Positions 55,946 through 64,000 of a stretch of DNA of 64,000 bases are shown here, in pieces. Each line of letters begins with the position of its first letter. Position 1 is the first letter of the stretch. Source of the DNA: Charina bottae. Its lineage: Eukaryota; Chordata; Lepidosauria; Squamata; Charinaidae. The DNA is taken from contig JALMGJ010000029.1 in the NCBI GenBank assembly GCA_023362775.1, forward strand, positions 3,569,001 through 3,633,000, in the 5' to 3' direction. The position numbers and the translations under genes were made by a program. Below the pieces are notes generated by a model, which saw only the letters and a list, made by a program, of their open reading frames with translations, ran no database searches and had not been told where the DNA came from.

Positions 55946-56839
55946 AAATCAGAGTTCTCTGCTGGTGTCACAGTTGATGTAGAATTTCTAAGGTGTGATG
56001 AACTACAAATGAAAGCTGCTGTGGATTTCAGTGGCAACACATTTGACACAATGTGCCCAAACAGATACTGGCATGGCTTGGTTGCACATCAAGGAATCCA
56101 TTCTTCTCTGCTCAGAAAAGCACATGAACTAAATTTGTTTTGGGAAAGATCTGTGTCCCAAACAAAGGGAATTTTGGGTTGTATACAGAAAAAAGATTTA
56201 TTAAGGGGAACTATGAAAATATTATAGAAAGTTACATACTCCATGTGCTACAGAAACTTTTCAAACAATGGAATCTCTAAAAATGACCCAGATCACACTT
56301 AGATTGATCAGCCCAGTCTATGATCTGTTATAAGGAATCTCTTGTAGCAACTGTAATGAGACCTCTTATAGCCGAGGACCCTCGTTTTAGCTAGGTGTGA
56401 ATTTAACTATCTCTCAGAAGAACTGTCAGCCCTTCAAGATAGATCAGGTCAAGAAACAGACGCTGCAGCGTATACTACTTTATTTTTGTAGGGTATGATA
56501 AGGGAATCTTGGAAGCCTGTCCAAAACCTGCACTACCTGCTTTTAAGGACAAGATCAAGATGGGGCTGTTCTGAGATTCTTTCTCATGCTCCCTACTTTC
56601 CCAGGGCTGATCAACCATTTCACCCCACCTCCATCTCAAGGCCAGAGCTCAGTTCTTCCACAAGAACAAAGGAAATGCCGTACATTCAAGCCACAATGAC
56701 TTAATGGTACAAGACATAATGATGTGCATCATCACAATGTTATACAAATGTAATGTTTGCATGTTGATGTTTTGACATGTAATGTCTTGCCTTTGCAAAT
56801 ACCTAAGGCCAGAGGCAGAGATAATAAAATAATTAATAG
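55946..56839. other. Unique DNA
   Basis: Nothing recognised. A 116-codon frame at 55877-56227 overlaps the old L2 fragment and has no domain. Confidence 0.5.
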
Positions 56840-56842
56840 TAA

Positions 56843-57074
56843 AGTAAAGGTAAAGGTTTTCCCCTGCACAGTTGTGTCCGACTTTAGGGGGCGGTGCTCA
56901 TCTCTGTTTGTTAGCTGAAGAGCCAGCGTTGTCCGAAGACGCTTCCATGGCCATGTGGCCGGCACGACGCATGCGGAATGCTGTTACCTACCCACCAAAG
57001 TAGTACCTACTTATCTACTTGCATTTGCATGCTTTCAAATTGCTAGGTTGGCAAGAGCTGGGGCGAGTGCGGGA
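56843..57074 (-). mobile_element. tRNA-SINE, head missing (TTTTCCCCTGCACAG subfamily)
   Basis: Tail and body are present. It breaks off at GGGGCGAGTGCGGGA before the tRNA-like head. ATAATAAA lies on both sides (56821 and 57075). It shares the GTTTTCCCCTGCACAG tail variant with 58021. Confidence 0.8.
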
Positions 57075-57270
57075 ATAATAAACCATTTTATTAATAATTA
57101 TTTATTAATTATTTAAATCAAAGTATGTAGGTTCTTGACACAGTCATAATGGTTCTAATCTACTCTATACTAGGGCTATACTAAGGCTACCAGATATGGG
57201 CTGTAAAAATCCAGATGATCACAAGTTGGCAGCAAAGAGGCACAAAACATTCTAACTCCAAGACTTTTAA

Positions 57271-57273
<3 letters not shown>

Positions 57274-57341
<68 letters not shown>

Positions 57342-57342
57342 T
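57274..57342 (+). repeat. (CTGT)n-(CT)n microsatellite
   Basis: About eleven CTGT units followed by about twelve CT units. Confidence 0.93.
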
Positions 57343-57502
57343 CAGGCTTTCTAGTGAGCTTGAAAAAAATGTTGGCTGCCTTAAGAGATCTATTAATTTT
57401 AATAAGGGGATTCCTAAACAGGACCTCTTTTTCATGTGGAAATGTGAAAAATAGTGGATGCTTCAGTGAACTTTCTTTTTGAAACTCCTGTAAGAGTGTG
57501 TT

Positions 57503-57720
57503 GTGCTGGTTACGGTTATGTGGATCAGTGTAAATCTGCAGTCAGCCTCAGAAGCTAAGCAAGCTCAAGTCTGATTAGTTCTTGACTTGGAGGCTACTGT
57601 GAAATCCCAGGTCTGGAGATGAGACAGAGAGGTTGAAGAAGGAAATGGCAATAAAACTCCATGAATAATAAGACCATGCAGTTGCCAAGAGTCAATGTGG
57701 CTCAAGGGTGGCTTTATTTT
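57503..57720 (+). mobile_element. 5S rRNA-derived SINE (or 5S pseudogene with tail)
   Basis: 57503-57610 follows the 5S rRNA order: GTGCTGGTTACGG, CAGCCTCAGAAGCTAAGCAA, GATTAGTTCTTGACTTGGA and GAAATCCCAGGT, including the internal Pol III promoter region. It is followed by a tail block, GGAAATGGCAATAAAACTCC..GCCAAGAGTCAATGTGGC, similar to tails of other LINE-mobilised SINEs. The tail argues for a 5S-derived SINE over a plain pseudogene. Diverged and old. Confidence 0.7.
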
Positions 57721-57777
57721 ATCAGTATTAGCATGCTTTTCTTCAAGTCTCTTGATGAAGGGTAGTTATGAAGAAAA

Positions 57778-57829
57778 GGAGGAGGAGGAGGAGTTGGAGG
57801 AGTTGGAGGAGGAGGAAGGGAGGGAGGGA
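57778..57829 (+). repeat. (GGA)n purine-rich repeat
   Basis: Imperfect GGA/GGAGTT units on one strand. Confidence 0.85.
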
Positions 57830-58021
57830 TGAAGAGGTAAGGATCTTATGAGACTTCCAAATACACACTGATAAACATTTAGCCCATAATAAACCAGGCA
57901 TGACTGTTGTTAAAAAGAAACAAGTATGGATGATTGTAGTATGGACATTGTAGTAGCTGGAGATTGAAGGGGCAATGAGAAAGAACTAGAAAAATAGGGA
58001 AATATAAAGACCTTCAAATAG

Positions 58022-58225
58022 GTTTAAAGGTTTTCCCCTGCACAGTCGTGTCCAACTCTAGGGGGCGGTGCTCATCTCTGTTTCTTAGCCAAAGAGCCAG
58101 TGTTGTCCGAAGACGCTTCCATGGTCATGTGGCCAGCATGACACGTGCGGAACGCTGTTACCTACCCACCAAAGTGGTACCTATTTATCTACTTGCATTT
58201 GCATGCTTTCGAATTGCTAGGTTGG
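58022..58225 (-). mobile_element. tRNA-SINE, head missing (TTTTCCCCTGCACAG subfamily)
   Basis: Tail and body break off at GCTAGGTTGG. CAAATAG flanks it on both sides (58015-58021 and 58226-58232), so it inserted already truncated. Confidence 0.85.
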
Positions 58226-58232
58226 CAAATAG

Positions 58233-59194
58233 ACATCAAACAAATGTGGAAAAAGAAAGTAGTAGTGCTGCCAATAGTGGCTGGTGAGTCTGGTTCTATA
58301 CCAAAAGATCTGGAAAAGCACTTGGATACAGTAGGAATGGACAGAATCTCCACACATCTATTACAAAAAGTCACCTTGCTTGGACAGCACATATATTACG
58401 ATGGTGTCTTTGGCTATCCTGGATCCTTGGGAAGGATCCAATGGTCAAAAGTACCAAATCCAGTCTGAACTATCTGGCAGGCTGTGCATAAATAAAAAGA
58501 AGGGGAGAGTGCTGAGACATTCAATATGTGAGGACAGAGACCAAGGGTTTGGAAAGGGAGGAAAAGAAATAGGAAACAAAACATGAATAAGGGAAAACCA
58601 AGTCTGCATAGAGCCTGTGTGGAGAAAGCTGAAATTTGGAAGCGAAAGAGAGCCAGAAGGGAGAAATTGGGGAAGGTATCAGCTTGAATATGAAAAGGAG
58701 GCATCTTCCCGCTCACAGGGTTCTGGGTGGTGGGGGGAGGAGCATAAAAAAAAATTAACCACAACCACGCAATTTGAGCTTCACATTTTTGTAAACCTGT
58801 GTTGAACATGTTGGAATTGCCATTTTGACTGTTTTTACCCCTCCCTCTGGCTAATGCCCTGTTAGCATATCTTGCCTGCTAACCAGCAAATACACAGTGT
58901 CTTCGTGGGATTTTTTTTCTTTCAACTCTGGAATTGATTAGTGATCATTTTAAACAATATCTATCCCAATTTGATTCTTACTTGGCTAATTGTATCATTG
59001 CCTATTTATTGCTGACTGTTGAACATGTAGTGAACTTTAATTTGAATGCCTAATCTAGTTTCCAAAGGATAACTAAGTGATAAAAAGCCACGATGATTTG
59101 TAGTCAGCAAGTGGGTAAAAAATGATTACAATCCAGATATAATAGAGTGGGTGAGATATGCATGTAATCTCTCTCTCTTCCATCCACGATGGAA
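58233..59194. other. Unique DNA
   Basis: No gene recognised. The 131-codon minus frame at 58414-58809 has no recognisable domain. Confidence 0.5.
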
Positions 59195-59494
59195 CCACGG
59201 TGGCTCAGTGGTTAAGATGCTGAGTCAGAGGCCATTAAGGCTGACAGCTCGGTAGTTTGAATCCCAAGAGCATGAGCCACGTGCCGGAGTGAGCTCCCGG
59301 CAATTTGTCCCAGCTCCTGCCAACCTAGCAGTTCAAAAGCATGCAAATGCAATTAGATACATTAGGTACCACTCCGGTGGGAAAAATCACAGGGACACGA
59401 AAGGAGCCTCCTTGGGCGTCCCCCGGGCAATGGTGATGTCACCAGCAAATCCTTTCACTACAAAAGTGCCTTCGTGCTTCTGACATGGAAAAAA
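59195..59494 (+). mobile_element. tRNA-SINE of a different subfamily
   Basis: The head GGTGGCTCAGTGGTTAAGAT with B box GGTAGTTTGAATCCC is like the other SINEs. The body differs (AGTCAGAGGCCATTAAGGC), and the 3' part (CAAAAGTGCCTTCGTGC, CTGACATGG, poly-A) is not the BovB-type end. Confidence 0.65.
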
Positions 59495-60155
59495 AATCCA
59501 CACTCACAGCCTTCAAACCCATCCATGCACAAACATTTAAAATAAATGCTGGCACTACCCAAACAGAAAATTATGGACAAATATACCAACAAATCAAAGG
59601 AACACCTATGGGATCACCACTCTCAGGACTCATAGCAGAGATTGTAATGCAACGTCTAGAAAGGATAGCACTCCCATGCATACAACCCAAAGTATGGATC
59701 CGGTATGTAGATGACACCTTTGTCATAATAAAAAAGGATCAACTGGAAGAAACATATGAAACCATCAACAACATCTTCAAAGGAATAAAATTCACAAGGG
59801 AAGAAGAAAATAACAACACACTACCCTTCTTGGATATCCTCATCAGTAGAGGAAATGATGGCATTCTAGAAATACAAGTCTACTGGAAATCTACTCACAC
59901 TAACCAAGTACTCCACTACCAAAGCAATAACCCAACCTCCCACAAGAGGAGCTGTGTAAGAACACTATTCAGACGAGCACAAACGCACTGCAGCAACCCA
60001 GAACACCAGAAAAAGGAAACAGACCACATCTTCCAGCAAAATGTAAAAACTTTATCAAAAAGTGCCTGGCCACTCAACCCACCACAGCAAAACCAACAGA
60101 AGCTATGAAAAGGATTACATTGCCATACATAAGAAACATCTCAGAAACTACTAAT
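59495..60155 (+). pseudogene. Penelope-like element, RT C-terminal part
   Basis: The plus-strand frame (59485-60108) has the Penelope RT signatures: YQQIKGTPMGSPLS, IAEIVMQRLE, IRYVDDTFVI (catalytic YVDD, about residue 75), LPFLDILISR and SHKRSCVRTLFRRAQTHCS. The frame is open but cut at both ends. The conserved continuation (RITLPYIRNISETT) goes on in another frame to about 60155, where an L2 tail begins. The GIY-YIG endonuclease that ends full-length members is absent. Confidence 0.88.
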
Positions 60156-60285
60156 AGACTATTTATTTATTTATTTATTTATTAAATTTATCACCGCCCA
60201 ACTCCCCCAAGGGGGAATCTGGGCAGTTTACAACAAAATTAAAATCATTAACATACAATTATAAATAGATTAAAATACACCAAGC
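60156..60285 (-). mobile_element. L2 3' end, abutting a LINE 3' end
   Basis: On the minus strand: GTGTATTTTAATC, then TTGTAAACTGCCCAGATTCC, then GGGGGAGTTGGGCGG, then (AAAT)n. Its 5' edge directly follows the 3' UTR end (CAATAAAGTTGTTGC) of the LINE frame at 60463-63900. Confidence 0.7.
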
Positions 60286-60462
60286 AAGCAACAACTTTAT
60301 TGATTAGTCTTACGACCATATCAAAGATAAAATAAGATAACAAGAATACAATACAATTCAATTTAACTGATAAAATTGATAAAAATACACCAAAATAGGA
60401 AATAAGATAATTGAATAACCTGAAATAATAATAAATACAATACATGTATATCTAATCAGAAT

Positions 60463-63400
60463 TCAAATGAGTTCATCACCCCTACATGGCACTCCAATCT
60501 TTTCCATATAATGGGCTCTCTGGTGAACTGCCTTGTCTACAAACTTGGCAGTCCTATTCACAATAAAAGTATTTGAGCCCGAAAGAAAATAAGATAATCT
60601 GTGATTAGAATCCCAGTGTGCTGTTCTTTCTAACAAAGGAGACAGGAATTTAATCCTAAGTGAATCATATAATTTGCAGTCGAACAAAACATGGGCAATA
60701 TCTTCTATGGCTGGGTCCCCACATACACAAGTCCTCTCATCATATGGCAAATGATGAAAACGTCCATATTTAACCATAGAGTCCAACAATTCAAACCTAG
60801 CCCTGGAATAGGCCCTTCTCAGATTTTGTGTTAGACTCATCGACAGGTATTTTTCAAATTTAAAAATAGTTTTATTCTTAGCTAACCATTTTAATGAACC
60901 ATTTTTTGCCAATGTCTCCATGTCCAATTGGGCACTGATATCCAGGGCTCGCTGTTTAAAAATATCTTTTGCCTGCGGTGCAGTTATGAGTACCTGTTGA
61001 ATGGAAAATCCATATTGTGTAATAACTTTAGTGAGATGTTTTAACCAGGATGTGGTAAAATCCAAACTCATTTGTTCAAGTAGGCATAATTTGGGAAGCC
61101 TATCATGGTCCATTGAATGGACCTTCTGCCAGTAAGAAAAGACCTTTGATACTGTCTGGCTATGTATAGAGTGGATACCTGTTTCTGCTCTAATTGCGGG
61201 TGCTGACGTATTTTTATCAACTCCCAGTATACTTCTTAAAAAGCGGGTTTGAACATATTCAAGTGCAGCAGAATTTGTAAGACCCCACACTTCCGCACCA
61301 TAAGTCAACATTGGGACAATTTTTGCTCTAAATACTTTCAGAATAGGGGTCAAAGTGCCGGGATATTTATAATTATACAGTTTAGATAGCCTTTTGGCAC
61401 AGACCTCAGCCCTCCCTGCGGTCCTTCTGAAATGATTGTCCCAGGCTCCAGTATCAGTAAAAACCACTCCTAGGTAAGTGAAAGAATTCACTTGTTCTAT
61501 AGGCTCCCCATTTATTTGCCATTTATATTTCATCCTTTTTCTTTTACCAAAAACCATCACTTTAGATTTAGACTTATTTATAGTTAAAGAGTTATGAACA
61601 CAATAGACATTCAACTTTTTCAGGAGTCTTCTCAGGCCAACTTGTGAATGTGCCATCAAAATCATATCATCTGCATATAATAGGACATTCACAAATATGC
61701 CATGAATTTTTAACATGTGAGTATCTACGGTACGCATAAACCCTGGAATATCATTAATATAAAGATTGAAGAGCATTGGAGCTAAGATACAACCCTGCCG
61801 GACACCTCTATGAGTAGGAATACTTTTGGTTAAAGAGCCATTTACACCAGTTCTTACTTTTAAATAAGTATTTGAATAGAGGGCCTTTACCAGGAATAAA
61901 AGTCTGGGCTCCATATTTAAATTAATTAATTTCTTCCATAAAATGTTTCTATCTATGGAATCAAAAGCTGCGGTAAAATCTATAAAAGCAGCGAACACTT
62001 TTTTACCATTTGCCAATTGTTTTGAAATAAGATGATGTAATGTGAAACAATTATCTATTGTGGAGCGATCTGGTCTAAAACCAGTTTGTTCCTCTACAAG
62101 GAGGTTTGTCCTAATTACCCAGTCCTCTATTTTGCCCAAGAGGTGTTTGGCATACATTTTTGCAGCAATTCCTATAAGACTGATTGGTCTATAATTTTGT
62201 GGCTCAGTCCTATTTCCTTTTTTAAATATAGGGACAACAATTGCTACTTCCCATCCTACTGGAATGAATCCTGTGTTGTTTATATAAGAAAACAAACCTG
62301 CAAGTAATGGGGCCCACCAGTCAGTATGGGTTTTAAAAAGTTCTGGTGGTAAAAAGTCCTCTCCTGGAGCCTTGTTGGGTTTCAAGGAATGGATGATAGA
62401 TTTGACTTCTGCCACTGACACTGAGGGCCAAAGAGGGAGGTTTTCAAAATAAGTAGGATCAATTATACTTTCCTGCAAGGGTCTTTGGTTTGACTCAGTA
62501 AATAAACTTGTATAGAAATCCTCCCAGACTGAGGCAGGTATAGGAATGTCAAGTTGAAAATTGCGTTCCTTCAATAAACCCGAGACGGAATTCCAAAAAA
62601 ATATTGAATTAGTTCCTTTTGTTGATAATTCCAAGTCTGCCCATATTTTAGCTGTATAAAGAGCTTTTTTGGACACAATAAGTTTCTTATATTCCCGCCT
62701 GATTTGTAGCATTTTGGATTGATTTTTTATACTAGGATAACTCTGGGCCATACGCATTGCTGCCCTTAAATGTTTCCTAGTATGTAGACAATCAGAATCA
62801 AACCAGTTCATACTGTTTTGAGAATGATTTCTAGCAGGAACTTTATCTATCAAAAATTTCCTCAACGAGCTAGACAAAAGAGCATATTGTGTCAAGATCT
62901 TGTCTGGGCATTGAAAAGGAGTTGAAATAGAATTTCTCCAAGACTGAACCTGCTCTGAGTTTAGATAGGTTGTTATTGCCTTTGTATCTACCTTGTGCCA
63001 CCTAAGTCTTCTGTTTTGCCTAATTTCAATATTGGCTAGTAACCTCTTATCATAAGTCATAAATGATCTAATATCTGATCTGGCTGCAAAATAAACTGTA
63101 ATCGGCTGATGATCGCTGTCTTCTCTCACATGGGCTTGAATATCTGAAAATAACCCAGACTTATTTCGAGAAACACAAATATAATCTAGGACACTACTAG
63201 AGTTTCCTGTATGAAATGTAAACGGATATATAAAATCAGATTCTTTGCCTCCTAAAATATGAAGGTTACATTTATAAATTAGTGAGACCAACTGAGAACC
63301 CGCCATGTTCCTTTTGGAATCTCTAGAATGCCAGGGTGGGTTGTTAATAAGGTAGTCCTCAGGAATAACACCCAGTCGTACAAAATCAAATAAAGAAGCC

Positions 63401-63900
63401 CCCACTCTGGCATTAAAATCTCCCGCTAAAATTACAATAGCATTGGGGTAATTAAGGTTTATCTTCAACAGTAAATTTTCTAAATTTACCCAAATGTTGG
63501 GAGAAAAGTATGGAGATGAATATGGTGGCAGATAAATGTTCACTAGTACTACTACAACTGCTTCATACGAAAATTTAACCACCAAATAGAAAGGAGAATC
63601 AAAACCAAACACCAGTTCCTGGCCTTGCCAACCCAACTCAGCCTTGGCAAGTATCGACAATCCTCCCGATGCCCTTCCTTTAGTCTTGTGTTTCACTGCC
63701 GGGACTGACCAGGAATTAAATCCTGGAATGTGGATCCTTTCTTCCTCTTTGGACAGCCAAGTTTCTTGAAGAGCTATAAAATCAAAGCCAGAGAGAAATT
63801 CCAACAAGTCTCCATCAGATACTCGATTTTTCCAACCGGCAATGTTCCAAGTCAGTAGGTGGAGAAAAACCTTGCAATTGATGTTGGCAGGCGGCCCCAT
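60463..63900 (-). CDS. APE-type LINE ORF, 1145 codons, apparently intact (possibly Vingi/I-group)
   Basis: A single open frame encodes a complete non-LTR retrotransposon protein. An apurinic-type endonuclease comes first, with TWNIAG, LQETW, GDFNAR (about residue 160) and SDHQP (about 265). The RT follows with LKPNKAPGEDFLP, NYRPISLIG (about 575), FAAFIDFTAAFDS, GVRQGCILAPMLFNLY and LLYADDMILMAHS (catalytic YADD, about 743). A C-terminal CVC..H..C motif lies at about 1058-1075. No RNase H is seen. No stop or frameshift breaks it. The start was chosen as the first Met before the endonuclease core. The 3' UTR ends near 60285. Motif layout fits the I/Jockey group; I lean to a Vingi-like family but cannot prove it. 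Enzymatic capacity looks complete on paper. Confidence 0.85.
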   Translation of the reverse strand: MGPPANINCKVFLHLLTWNIAGWKNRVSDGDLLEFLSGFDFIALQETWLSKEEERIHIPGFNSWSVPAVKHKTKGRASGGLSILAKAELGWQGQELVFGFDSPFYLVVKFSYEAVVVVLVNIYLPPYSSPYFSPNIWVNLENLLLKINLNYPNAIVILAGDFNARVGASLFDFVRLGVIPEDYLINNPPWHSRDSKRNMAGSQLVSLIYKCNLHILGGKESDFIYPFTFHTGNSSSVLDYICVSRNKSGLFSDIQAHVREDSDHQPITVYFAARSDIRSFMTYDKRLLANIEIRQNRRLRWHKVDTKAITTYLNSEQVQSWRNSISTPFQCPDKILTQYALLSSSLRKFLIDKVPARNHSQNSMNWFDSDCLHTRKHLRAAMRMAQSYPSIKNQSKMLQIRREYKKLIVSKKALYTAKIWADLELSTKGTNSIFFWNSVSGLLKERNFQLDIPIPASVWEDFYTSLFTESNQRPLQESIIDPTYFENLPLWPSVSVAEVKSIIHSLKPNKAPGEDFLPPELFKTHTDWWAPLLAGLFSYINNTGFIPVGWEVAIVVPIFKKGNRTEPQNYRPISLIGIAAKMYAKHLLGKIEDWVIRTNLLVEEQTGFRPDRSTIDNCFTLHHLISKQLANGKKVFAAFIDFTAAFDSIDRNILWKKLINLNMEPRLLFLVKALYSNTYLKVRTGVNGSLTKSIPTHRGVRQGCILAPMLFNLYINDIPGFMRTVDTHMLKIHGIFVNVLLYADDMILMAHSQVGLRRLLKKLNVYCVHNSLTINKSKSKVMVFGKRKRMKYKWQINGEPIEQVNSFTYLGVVFTDTGAWDNHFRRTAGRAEVCAKRLSKLYNYKYPGTLTPILKVFRAKIVPMLTYGAEVWGLTNSAALEYVQTRFLRSILGVDKNTSAPAIRAETGIHSIHSQTVSKVFSYWQKVHSMDHDRLPKLCLLEQMSLDFTTSWLKHLTKVITQYGFSIQQVLITAPQAKDIFKQRALDISAQLDMETLAKNGSLKWLAKNKTIFKFEKYLSMSLTQNLRRAYSRARFELLDSMVKYGRFHHLPYDERTCVCGDPAIEDIAHVLFDCKLYDSLRIKFLSPLLERTAHWDSNHRLSYFLSGSNTFIVNRTAKFVDKAVHQRAHYMEKIGVPCRGDELI

Positions 63901-64000
63901 TGGAGACTTGAAATTTTGGGTTAGAGTACATGAGGCTTTTAGTCAATCGGCAGGGGTGATGTTGTCTAGAATGCCTTCTGTATCGAAGAAGACACATTGA
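63901..64000 (-). other. Upstream of the LINE ORF, cut by the window end
   Basis: Would be the 5' UTR of the LINE. About 100 bp is visible, so the true 5' end and promoter are outside the window. Confidence 0.5.

Noticed and set aside
57187..57454. Frames with TDRQTDRQ or SVCLSVCL repeats
   Set aside because: They are readings of the (CTGT)n/(CT)n microsatellite.

Overview
The window looks like ordinary non-coding (intergenic or intronic) DNA from a squamate reptile, most likely a lizard. The evidence is the repeat mix, not any gene: BovB/RTE LINEs, L2, CR1, R4 and Penelope elements, L1-like elements, an APE-type LINE with a 1145-codon open frame, two or three kinds of tRNA-derived SINE (one sharing its 3' end with BovB), a 5S-rRNA-derived SINE, and many non-autonomous hAT DNA transposons. 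I cannot name the species. Nothing prokaryotic, no CRISPR array and no recognisable multi-exon host gene is visible. One short open frame at 30.2-30.4 kb could be the last exon of a single-pass membrane protein, but I do not recognise it.

Layout. 0-9 kb: an APE-LINE reverse-transcriptase (RT) fragment, a hAT MITE with a perfect 8-bp target duplication, a decayed R4-type LINE (about 3-5.2 kb) with a second hAT MITE inside it, a full tRNA-SINE, an APE-LINE 3' end and an L2 3' half. 9-30 kb: mostly unique AT-rich DNA with scattered SINEs, a probable solo LTR (10.1-10.7 kb), an R4 3' end, a 5'-truncated BovB with an 11-bp target duplication (18.3-19.3 kb), L2 tails, and a repeat-poor stretch at 26.5-28.7 kb. 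30-42 kb: a cluster of hAT elements. One sits inside a CR1 element. Another (37.9-41.6 kb) sits inside a SINE and itself carries a full-length 2.26-kb L1-like element that has no ORF2. 42-54 kb: unique DNA, a BovB split by a 2.7-kb insertion whose core is a second ORF2-less L1-like element, a compound hAT, and a SINE lying between two 170-bp direct repeats. 54-64 kb: L2 tails, SINEs, a 5S-derived SINE, a Penelope RT fragment, and on the minus strand a LINE with an intact 1145-codon frame (APE endonuclease, RT, C-terminal Cys/His motif) that nearly reaches the window end.

How the parts work together: the interactions are between mobile elements. LINEs appear to supply the machinery for SINEs (the BovB 3' end matches the SINE 3' end over 16 bases). 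hAT MITEs share a target preference with TA at the centre of the 8-bp duplication. Three hAT terminal-repeat types carry the same 38-40-bp tandem unit combining a CCAAT box and a GC box. The best leads for something undescribed are these CCAAT/GC-box arrays, the ORF2-less L1-like elements, and the SINE flanked by a long duplication.
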